A stretch of DNA of 16,949 bases from UBA3495 sp964629875 (GTDB lineage Bacteria; Chloroflexota; Dehalococcoidia; Lucifugimonadales; UBA3495): positions 1 through 16,949 of the forward strand of contig CAZVRK010000028.1 in the NCBI GenBank assembly GCA_964629875.1. The letters run 5' to 3'. The notes under the pieces are model-generated. The model did not search any database and was not told the origin of the DNA. It was given only the letters and a program-made list of their open reading frames with translations. Below are positions 6,789 through 13,927 of this stretch, piece by piece (position 1 is the stretch's first letter; each line of letters starts with the position of its first letter). Position numbers and translations under genes: made by a program.

Positions 6789-8075
6789 ATGAAAAGAAAT
6801 AGAGCTAAAAAACTCAATTATGGTTGGGTGATACTAGGTTTAATATTTGGGAATCTATTCGTTGAAGGAGGTGTTAGAAATAGCCAGCCAGTACTTCTGC
6901 CTGCCTTGAGGCAAACTTTTGGTGGTAGCGCTACGATGACTTCGGCGGTATTTTCAGTGTCGGGCGTTGTCGCTGGATTTGCGTCACCAATAATAGGCAA
7001 AATCCTTGATCGAATAGGCCCTAGGTACATGTTTCCCATCGCTGGCACCGTAATATTGGTTGGGTGGTGGGCAAGCAGCTTGGCCACTGATACTTGGCAG
7101 ATCTTTATTTTCTACAGTTTCATAGCCACTCTTGGTCATACTGCCATAGGCTCATTTACAGGCACAGCGGTATTGGCCCCGTGGTTTCCACAATCCAAAG
7201 GCGTCATGTTAGGCCTTGCTGATTCAGGGAATCCCGCAGGCCAAGCTGTAATAACACCGTTGGCCCAATATACCATTACTAATTTTGGGCTGAGGACCGG
7301 TTTTCAGGTTGTAGGACTTGTGTTTTTCCTGATGACCGTTCCTTTGAATTTTTTACTTCAACGTAATCCGCCTGCGGGACCTGTCATAGATAAGGAGGGT
7401 ATCTCCCAGTCGAATATTAGTTTTGACCCATCAACTGAAATCATTAAGGAAGACACCCCAAATAGGTCTGTATCGATTTCAGAAAGCCCCGAGACGTTCA
7501 ATGCGATGCATGAGCCTACCGTCTGGTTACTTTTGCTTTCTAGATCGGCGGCGTCGCTATCTCATCAAATGACCCATCTCCATATCCTTGCCTTCTTCGT
7601 GCTTGCTGGATATGGCGAGATGCAAGCTGCTGGTGCTTTAGGTCTAGCCGGAATAATTGGGATAGTTGCTCGTCCTTGCTTTGGGATATTGTCCGATAAG
7701 ATGGGTCGAGAGATTGTTTTCACAATTGCTATGGGTATGACGTTCTGTGCCATAGTGATAGTCATCTTATTCACTGGTGGAGCTAAGTTATGGGCTTTAA
7801 TATTTTTTGTAGTTTTGTCGGGATTAAGTGACGGCCTAAGTGGTCTCATATTGGGTGCGAAAGCGGCAGACATCTATCGTCCGGAGGTGTTAGGAAGGGT
7901 TATGGGAATGGTAGATGTGGGCCGTGGTATAGGATGGGCGATCGGTGGGTTATTTACTGGAGTGATGTTTGATCTATTTGGGGATTACTCTTTAGCCTAT
8001 TGGATATCATCTTCTATGGCGTTGTTGTCAATTGCTGCTGTTTGGGGTGTCAAATTGTTGGAAGATAAGTCATAG
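6789..8075 (+). CDS. Major facilitator superfamily transporter (monocarboxylate/oxalate-formate antiporter-like)
   Basis: The 428-residue protein is a 12-helix MFS transporter of the inner membrane. The opening KKLNYGWVILGLIF is characteristic of the monocarboxylate and oxalate/formate antiporter-like branch (NYGW before helix 1). MFS motif A is visible after helix 2 as G70-KILDRIGPR-79, with a degenerate second copy in the C half (GILSDKMGRE). A polar cytoplasmic linker of about 45 residues (roughly 200-245) separates the two six-helix halves. The start is fixed by an in-frame TAG at 6786-6788 directly before the ATG. No good Shine-Dalgarno is present; a TAATAT at 6776-6781 would place the transcript start at or near the ATG, so a leaderless message is possible. 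The GMC oxidoreductase begins 84 bases later, suggesting transport of a substrate or product of that enzyme, probably an organic acid or alcohol. Exact substrate unknown. Confidence 0.88.
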   Translation: MKRNRAKKLNYGWVILGLIFGNLFVEGGVRNSQPVLLPALRQTFGGSATMTSAVFSVSGVVAGFASPIIGKILDRIGPRYMFPIAGTVILVGWWASSLATDTWQIFIFYSFIATLGHTAIGSFTGTAVLAPWFPQSKGVMLGLADSGNPAGQAVITPLAQYTITNFGLRTGFQVVGLVFFLMTVPLNFLLQRNPPAGPVIDKEGISQSNISFDPSTEIIKEDTPNRSVSISESPETFNAMHEPTVWLLLLSRSAASLSHQMTHLHILAFFVLAGYGEMQAAGALGLAGIIGIVARPCFGILSDKMGREIVFTIAMGMTFCAIVIVILFTGGAKLWALIFFVVLSGLSDGLSGLILGAKAADIYRPEVLGRVMGMVDVGRGIGWAIGGLFTGVMFDLFGDYSLAYWISSSMALLSIAAVWGVKLLEDKS

Positions 8076-8159
8076 TTATGTCTCATCCAGCAGTTTAAAA
8101 ATACTCCAAGTGGGATTCTAATTGGTTTCGGTGATTCAGTAGTTTACAGATGAGGGACT

Positions 8160-9695
8160 ATGAAGTACGACGTTATCGTGATTGGTGCCGGTTCTGCAGG
8201 CGGGACTCTTGCGGCCCGGCTAACGGAAGACCCAACCCGCTCGGTCTTGCTCTTGGAGGCAGGACCAGATTACCCGGATTTCAATCAGTACCCCGATGAT
8301 ATCAAATTCGGTTACGCACCCACTGCATCGGAGATGGGTGCACCGCATAACTGGTCATTCATGGGAACTGCTACTAGTGAGCAACCTCCTATAAATGTGC
8401 CAAGAGGGAAGGTCGTCGGAGGAACTAGTGCGATTAACGGCCAGGTTTTTCTCCGCGGCGTACCGGAGGACTATGATAATTGGGCATCCTGGGGTAACGA
8501 TGAATGGAGCTTCATAAAAGTCCTGCCATTCTTTCGAAAGCTAGAAACTGATACAGATATCAGCGACGACTTCCACGGAAACGACGGCCCGATTCCAGTG
8601 CGACGCCACAAAAAAGAAGATTGGTTACCTGCACAGAACGCTTTTCAAGAAGCATGTATCGAACAAGGTTATCCTGAGACCTACGATCATAATAATCCGG
8701 ACTCATGGGGAGTAGGTCCATTTCCGATGAATAACCCAAACGGGGTACGGATGAGTACCTCGCTTACTTATATAAACCCTAACCGACATCGCCTAAATCT
8801 GACTGTTCGCGGAAACGTGCTTGTGCATCGAATTATCTTCGAGGGTACCCGGGCAGTAGGAGTAGAAGCTGAATGTGGCGGAGAGACATTTCGGATTGAA
8901 GCCGAAGAGATTGTTCTGTCGGCGGGGGCGGTAGCATCTCCACATATATTGATGCTGTCTGGGATTGGCCCTAAGGAACACCTGGAGAGTCATGGTATTC
9001 CGGTGGTAAGAGACACACCAGGGGTTGGCCAGAATTTGCGAGATCATCCGTTAGTGGCACTCCGAGCCAAAACCAAGCCTGACTTTGTACTAGATTCCAA
9101 TGCGCCTAGGATGCAGGCTTTGTTGCGTTACACGTCTACTGGATCCTCTGACCGAAATGACATCCAAATATTCCCGTCATCTTTCTCTACCCCTTTAGGA
9201 GGGGACCCGTTCGCTGAAGAGGGTATACGCCTCACGTGTATGTTAGAACGGGCTGAGGGGGCTGGAGAGTTGACATTAACTACGCCGGATCCATCAATAC
9301 AACCCGATATCAACTGTCGCTACCTCGAACATGATCGTGATCGGTCTCGATTGCGAGAAGCGGTCCGCATAGGTCTGAGCCTTTTAGACCACAAGTCGTT
9401 TGAGAATATTGTCGAAAGCCTTATATCTCCGACAGAAGAAGACTTGATATCAGATGATGCTTTGGATCTATGGATGTTGAAAAATGTGTGGATCGGTCAG
9501 CATCTATCCGGGACCTGCAAGATGGGCCCTCATGATGACAGGATGGCAGTGGTGGACCAGCGAGGTAGCGTTCACGGTATTGAATGTCTTCGTGTGGCAG
9601 ATGCCTCAATCATGCCGGATTGCATCCGTGCGAATACTAATTTGACGACCATCATGATCGGTGAGCGTATCGCTGATTGGATGGTTAATACTTAA
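8160..9695 (+). CDS. GMC family FAD-dependent oxidoreductase (choline dehydrogenase-like)
   Basis: This 511-residue enzyme belongs to the glucose-methanol-choline family, which oxidises alcohols to aldehydes or ketones with FAD. The FAD Rossmann motif is G9-AGSAGG-15, with Glu33 at the end of strand 2. GMC signature 1 covers about residues 81-100 (PRGKVVGGTSAINGQ), and signature 2 is residues 256-270 (GAVASPHILMLSGIG). The catalytic base is expected at His448 (QHLSGTCKMG). The partner position, His in glucose and aryl-alcohol oxidases, is here Asn494 in RANTNLTT, the Asn version typical of choline dehydrogenase-like members. The linking stretch ADASIMPDC is standard for the substrate domain. 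No signal peptide or heme domain is present, so it is a soluble dehydrogenase or oxidase. The ATG has GAGG four bases upstream. It is probably co-transcribed with the MFS gene. The alcohol substrate cannot be named from sequence. Confidence 0.92.
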   Translation: MKYDVIVIGAGSAGGTLAARLTEDPTRSVLLLEAGPDYPDFNQYPDDIKFGYAPTASEMGAPHNWSFMGTATSEQPPINVPRGKVVGGTSAINGQVFLRGVPEDYDNWASWGNDEWSFIKVLPFFRKLETDTDISDDFHGNDGPIPVRRHKKEDWLPAQNAFQEACIEQGYPETYDHNNPDSWGVGPFPMNNPNGVRMSTSLTYINPNRHRLNLTVRGNVLVHRIIFEGTRAVGVEAECGGETFRIEAEEIVLSAGAVASPHILMLSGIGPKEHLESHGIPVVRDTPGVGQNLRDHPLVALRAKTKPDFVLDSNAPRMQALLRYTSTGSSDRNDIQIFPSSFSTPLGGDPFAEEGIRLTCMLERAEGAGELTLTTPDPSIQPDINCRYLEHDRDRSRLREAVRIGLSLLDHKSFENIVESLISPTEEDLISDDALDLWMLKNVWIGQHLSGTCKMGPHDDRMAVVDQRGSVHGIECLRVADASIMPDCIRANTNLTTIMIGERIADWMVNT

Positions 9696-9904
9696 GTATC
9701 TGTAATACCGAAGTCGCTCTTTTAAAGACCAGGCTTGTATATCTTAGGTGATTCAACCAAATCCCGGGGCTACTGTTTGTATGTCGTCCAGATTTGCTTG
9801 CCTTAACGCCCCTAAGATTCTAGCTTGATCTCAGTGAGTTGAATGGTAAACCGAATGAAAATTCGCGCATAGCGTAATATTGGTTTGAAATCACCTATTG
9901 ACCC
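9696..9904. other. Convergent intergenic spacer with a small hairpin
   Basis: This stretch lies between the 3' ends of the GMC gene and the minus-strand hydrolase. A five-base hairpin CGAAT-GAAA-ATTCG is at 9852-9865, without a T-run on either side, so it is only a weak terminator candidate. No coding signal is visible. Confidence 0.35.
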
Positions 9905-10579
9905 TTAGCTGGCCGACGCCAGAATATATTTCATCCAGACTACCGTTATATCTAATGCTTCTTTCCAGACGTCTTCACGGCTTCGACCGCTTCGTTTCAA
10001 TACTGAAAAGCCGTGGTCGGCGCCGTCAAGTTCGTGAAACTTTGCGTCAGTCATATTCTTGGAAACACCGACTAGGTCGTCGGGCGTTGCAAAATTATCC
10101 CTTGATCCTGAGCAGAATATGGTAGGGACATTGATGTCCGTAAGATGTTCATCACGGAAAACGGATCGGTTACCCGGCGGATTCAGTGGGTAAGCGAATA
10201 AGGCTAGTGCGTCGACTGTTATCCCTTGGGCAACGACTTGAGAAGCTATGCGTCCTCCCATAGATCTACCACCTATCACCAATTTACCTTCTTTGGGCCG
10301 GAAGGAATTGATCACTTGGCGCCAGGTTTCTTCCAACAGAGCCGGTCGGTCTGGACCTTTTCTTCCAGCTTCCATATATGGGAATTGGAACCGTACTAGA
10401 GAAGCTCCTGCCGCTGGTAAATTGACGCTTAGATATTCCCCGAATTGATCGTTTATGTTAGATCCTGCTCCAGGAGCATAAACAAATGTAAAGCCTGGAT
10501 CCTCATCTGTTGAAGTTCTTATCGAAGATACTGTCTTGTCGCCTACTGGTATCGTGAATTTCTCTTCGTAAAGTTTCAT
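9905..10579 (-). CDS. Alpha/beta hydrolase of the KANL3/Tex30 (dienelactone hydrolase-like) group
   Basis: This 224-residue cytoplasmic protein has the alpha/beta-hydrolase layout of the short KANL3/Tex30-like family. YAPGAGSNIND (about 34-44) supplies the oxyanion-loop region after strand 3, and the nucleophile elbow is G103-G-R-S106-M-G-G. The acid is Asp161 in GSRDNFATPDDL, and the base is His189 in GADHGF. No lid domain is apparent, which suggests a small ester, thioester or lactone-like substrate, but members of this group are poorly characterised. The ATG is supported by GGAG on the minus strand (complement of 10589-10592) nine bases upstream. The RND exporter ends 134 bases upstream on the same strand, so it may be downstream in the same transcript. 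Function beyond hydrolase is not predictable. Confidence 0.82.
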   Translation of the reverse strand: MKLYEEKFTIPVGDKTVSSIRTSTDEDPGFTFVYAPGAGSNINDQFGEYLSVNLPAAGASLVRFQFPYMEAGRKGPDRPALLEETWRQVINSFRPKEGKLVIGGRSMGGRIASQVVAQGITVDALALFAYPLNPPGNRSVFRDEHLTDINVPTIFCSGSRDNFATPDDLVGVSKNMTDAKFHELDGADHGFSVLKRSGRSREDVWKEALDITVVWMKYILASAS

Positions 10580-10713
10580 ACCACCGTGCTCCAGTAATGT
10601 TGTGGCCGAAATTAGTCGAGTTTCCTAGCCTCTGGCAGGTAATTGAGCCTCTATTCTGATAGGACTGAATGTTAAATGTTTCAGCCGTTATCAACTTCTT
10701 ACGCCGCGTTATT

Positions 10714-13551
10714 TTACGGGGTACTAACACTGATACCTTGATCTATATCTGTTTTGCTATTGTTATTATTGCCGAGATTGGGAGCCTTGGTTACAACTAA
10801 TAGCAGGCAGGGTAGCACGATCAAAGAAGCGATTAGGGCAAGGAATATCATTACTGCAGTAAGTTGCCCGTACGCGGCGAACATAGGCATCGGTGCAAAT
10901 CCAAGTATCGCAAATCCAACGATACTGGACGCAGCAGAAGCTACTAAAGCAACTCCTGTTCCACTTGCCGTCTTCTTAATGGCATCTATTCTGTTATCCG
11001 TGCGCTTTAGTTCTTCCCTAAATCGTTCAGTCATATGGATCGAGTAATCTATGCCGATACCAATTGATATTGCTCCAATCATCGCGGTTACAAAATTTAG
11101 TGAAAATCCCGAAACATACATTATCCCGTATAACCAAGCCACTACTAAGAGAATAGGGGTTACTGTGATTACTGCATATCTGATAGATCGCATGGTTACC
11201 GTTAGGAGAATCAACGCCGCGATTAAGGCAATCGGTAACGATGTATAAAGAGTGCGAGTCGAAGCGGATAGCTGTGCTTGCCGAGTGAATGGCGATCCCG
11301 TCAAGCCGACTTTCGTGATGAGTTCGTGGCCCTCAAGGCTTTGTAGGTAGGGCTGTAAGGATCGTTCTGTTGCTGTGACTATCGCTTGGTCACGCGTACC
11401 AGGGATTTGGAACCATATACCGGTAATATGTCCCCCGTCGTTTGATAAATATATGCCTTGCCTGATTTGGTCTGGGGTCAACATTGCTGTTCCGCCTGGT
11501 CCAATAACGCCACGTTCGATTGAGAAACTGATCGCCGTTTCCATCTGTTCGCGGGAGTCTGGTATCCCGTCCCGGTTTAAGTCAGTTATTGATATCCCTG
11601 TTTCTGAACGAATACTCTCAATGCTGGATGGACTTGTTGTAATGAGTTTAGAGATATTAACTATGTTCAATCCTGCGGTGATGTTTCCGCTGGGGGTTTG
11701 GGCAATATAATCAATCTCTCTTAACGAATCTATGAACTTTGAAACCTCGATTACAGCCTGAGGATCCATCAGATCCCCTTTGATATAAATAACCCCGGGT
11801 TCGCCGCCGTTATCTCCTACGTGTTCATCTAGTTTGTCCAAGCCTATAACCATTTCTGAATTTGAATCAAAGAAATCTTTCACGTCAAAGACTGGCTCTA
11901 ACTTGAGTGCATAAAAAACTGAAATAGCAGTCAATATCGCAGCGAGCAACAATACTAACTTCCTATGCGTTGCTGCTGAAGCCACCAAAGTCTCTATCTG
12001 AGGCATTAGGATTATGTCTGAAGTATGGCGTATTTGATTGGAACTGATGGTTTCGGAAGCGGCGGGAATTCTAGTTTTTAGCGCAATGTAAACGATTGGC
12101 ATTACGATAAAAAACAATGCTGTGACACCGAGGATTAGAACCCCGATTGTCTTACTGATAGCCACCATCAATATGATTGCTACTCCAGATGCAACAGCAA
12201 CTCCTAATATGCTGGCCAAACGAAATGTAGAGTAAATATTTCCTTTAGACCGGATACCAGATGCCATGATTAGTTCGTCGATTCTCATCAATATAATTGG
12301 AGCTATTACTCCAAGTATTAAGAACGAAGCCAGGACTGCTATGGCTGCGGCGCTGCCGAAATGTATGACAGCTTCGATCTGAGATGACAGGTTCGATAAG
12401 AACGCTATGCTGTCCGTTGCCATGGCAAGAATCAATGCCCCGAGCACACCGGACAATCCAATCTTCAAAGCTATTCTTGGTGTTTGGAAGTTATTAAGTT
12501 CTTCTTTGTAACGTCGCAGCGCGTGGACTGCGAAATCAACACCAAGAGAAATCATGCTGATCGGTACGATCAGGTCAATGACTAGCCCACTCTTTAGGCC
12601 TATCAAGGCAGACATGCCTTTGAGCCATATCATTAGTATGCCTAACCCGATTCCACAAATAGCGGTCGCCCAGTAAGACTTCAAGGTCAACCCAACGACT
12701 ATTAAGGCGCCTATAACCGTGAACAATATGAATATTCCTGCGGTCTCACCCTCGTCTTGAGCCTCAAGATTAGCATCGATAGCTATCCCCCAGATATCAA
12801 AGGAATCAGATCCCTCTGCCATAGCATCCCTTATGCGTCTGTTGAGATGCTCTTTGGCAATTACATCTGGGCCGCCTCCGACACCGATCTCCATTCCGCC
12901 CCCACCAAGCTTTTCATTATCTGTCATGACACTGAATGTCATCGCTGGTGAGGTCCACCACGTAATTTCTTTTCCCATGACCGTTTTAGTGGTGTACGTC
13001 GAATGTCGGGAAAGAAAGTCTAGAACTGCTGCAGTGTTCGAATCAGAGATCAATAGATGTGCAGCCAGCTTTACTTCTTCAACCGATGCGGCCTCTATCG
13101 TCGTCCCCAGCCTAGTTAGCTGTTCTTCGATGGGACTTAAAATAGAGTGGGCTCCTGACATGAGAATTCCGATATCTGGGTCTAGATAATTTGTGAGATA
13201 GGGTTGCTGTTCAAGATCCCCTGCTGCTAGGTCTCCCCTCATGTCTTTGGCGAACAAGTGTTGCACTCGCTGTTTAAACTCTTGCAATACCTTAGGTGTC
13301 AGGACGTCTCCCGATCTAGATTCCAATAAGAATGGGGTGAAATGGATGGAGTTCGGGAACTTGTCGCTTAGATCTTTTTGGAGTTCAAATACTTCGCCCG
13401 GAGGGTTTGGTGAAGCCTGTAAGGTTGGAGCCATTTGAAACATGGGGTATAAGAGTAGAAAAGTGCAGATCAACACCGATCCTATGACTAGTAGAGACCG
13501 GTCGGCCAAGAGTTGCACTGCTGTAGTTTTCCAGGAATTCGTTCGTTCCAA
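10714..13551 (-). CDS. RND superfamily / MMPL-type transporter (HAE3-like exporter)
   Basis: The 945-residue membrane protein has the duplicated RND plan. Helix 1 (about 17-38) is followed by a large extracytoplasmic domain (about 40-265) and a five-helix block (about 271-420). The second half has a helix at about 530-548, a second extracytoplasmic domain (about 550-765) and a five-helix block (about 768-918). Proton-relay aspartates sit in the fourth helix of each half: Asp339 in LGVDFAVH and Asp835 in IGIDYSIH, the hallmark of MMPL/HAE3/hopanoid-transporter-like members. Two extra hydrophobic segments (about 446-466 and 468-490) lie between the halves. The second external domain contains DLNRDGIPDSRE (657-668), a calcium-loop-like sequence. 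The start is TTG at 13549-13551 with GGAG five bases upstream; an in-frame TGA lies eight codons before it. A role in exporting lipids or hydrophobic compounds is inferred from the family. No adaptor or outer-membrane partner is nearby, consistent with HAE3-type members. Confidence 0.9.
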   Translation of the reverse strand: MERTNSWKTTAVQLLADRSLLVIGSVLICTFLLLYPMFQMAPTLQASPNPPGEVFELQKDLSDKFPNSIHFTPFLLESRSGDVLTPKVLQEFKQRVQHLFAKDMRGDLAAGDLEQQPYLTNYLDPDIGILMSGAHSILSPIEEQLTRLGTTIEAASVEEVKLAAHLLISDSNTAAVLDFLSRHSTYTTKTVMGKEITWWTSPAMTFSVMTDNEKLGGGGMEIGVGGGPDVIAKEHLNRRIRDAMAEGSDSFDIWGIAIDANLEAQDEGETAGIFILFTVIGALIVVGLTLKSYWATAICGIGLGILMIWLKGMSALIGLKSGLVIDLIVPISMISLGVDFAVHALRRYKEELNNFQTPRIALKIGLSGVLGALILAMATDSIAFLSNLSSQIEAVIHFGSAAAIAVLASFLILGVIAPIILMRIDELIMASGIRSKGNIYSTFRLASILGVAVASGVAIILMVAISKTIGVLILGVTALFFIVMPIVYIALKTRIPAASETISSNQIRHTSDIILMPQIETLVASAATHRKLVLLLAAILTAISVFYALKLEPVFDVKDFFDSNSEMVIGLDKLDEHVGDNGGEPGVIYIKGDLMDPQAVIEVSKFIDSLREIDYIAQTPSGNITAGLNIVNISKLITTSPSSIESIRSETGISITDLNRDGIPDSREQMETAISFSIERGVIGPGGTAMLTPDQIRQGIYLSNDGGHITGIWFQIPGTRDQAIVTATERSLQPYLQSLEGHELITKVGLTGSPFTRQAQLSASTRTLYTSLPIALIAALILLTVTMRSIRYAVITVTPILLVVAWLYGIMYVSGFSLNFVTAMIGAISIGIGIDYSIHMTERFREELKRTDNRIDAIKKTASGTGVALVASAASSIVGFAILGFAPMPMFAAYGQLTAVMIFLALIASLIVLPCLLLVVTKAPNLGNNNNSKTDIDQGISVSTP

Positions 13552-13638
13552 TCGGGCTCCATGATTTGTAAGTCAGAATAGCGATTACAATATTATTCGA
13601 GGGCTTTGATGTTTATCGGATAGTAGGAGGGGAAGAGC
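13552..13638. other. Divergent spacer between RND gene and small ORF
   Basis: This AT-rich spacer carries the RND gene's ribosome-binding site (GGAG on the minus strand, complement of 13557-13560) and, on the plus strand, AGGAGG at 13625-13630. Promoters for both directions must overlap here or lie inside neighbouring sequence; I cannot assign boxes with confidence. Confidence 0.4.
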
Positions 13639-13788
13639 ATGAGCTATATGTTGATCGTAGGTATTATGATTCTATTGTATATAGGCTTGATGCACTTGAG
13701 TAATGCTCGTCCAAACACAATCAGACATAGTTGGGAAAAGGGGTTGTCGGGCTTATGCAGATGGAATGAGATCGTTATCTACGAATGA
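13639..13788 (+). CDS. Possible small single-span membrane protein, 49 residues
   Basis: A 49-codon ATG-to-TGA frame is preceded by a near-perfect Shine-Dalgarno, AGGAGG at 13625-13630, eight bases before the ATG. It is the strongest ribosome-binding site I noticed in the window. Residues 3-20 (YMLIVGIMILLYIGLMHL) form one hydrophobic helix-length segment at the N terminus. The tail is short and polar, with Trp and positive charges (R24, R29, K34, R41), which would favour a cytoplasmic C terminus. I do not recognise the family. It sits divergent from the RND exporter and 139 bases before the Xaa-Pro aminopeptidase, so it could be a small partner of the exporter or a spurious ORF with a lucky leader. 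Conservation in relatives would decide. Confidence 0.45.
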   Translation: MSYMLIVGIMILLYIGLMHLSNARPNTIRHSWEKGLSGLCRWNEIVIYE

Positions 13789-13803
13789 TAATGAGTAGAC
13801 CTG

Positions 13804-13851
13804 TTTCATTATTCATTCATTGATCCTATAATTTAACGTTCGATAATGAAA
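13804..13851. promoter_or_regulatory. Inverted repeat around a -10-like box upstream of the aminopeptidase
   Basis: TTTCATTAT (13804-13812) and ATAATGAAA (13843-13851) are perfect nine-base inverted arms separated by 30 bases. Between them is a consensus TATAAT at 13827-13832, about 95 bases before the aminopeptidase ATG. The left arm occupies the place of a -35 box, with a poor match to TTGACA. Operator arms flanking a promoter core is one reading; AT-rich sequence also produces such repeats by chance. Confidence 0.35.
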
Positions 13852-13927
13852 TAATGATCTTAGAGATATTTAGAATCAATAATCTTATCGGTGAGTCGTA
13901 TCATCGAATTGAGGAAGTTGTCTTAAC

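Noticed and set aside
6623..6817. 64-codon minus-strand ORF with hydrophobic N terminus across the nitroreductase-MFS spacer
   Set aside because: It starts with TTG inside the MFS gene without a ribosome-binding site and would cover the likely promoter region.
10503..10730. 75-codon minus-strand ORF overlapping the start of the hydrolase and end of the RND gene
   Set aside because: It overlaps two well supported genes in another frame and has no family resemblance.
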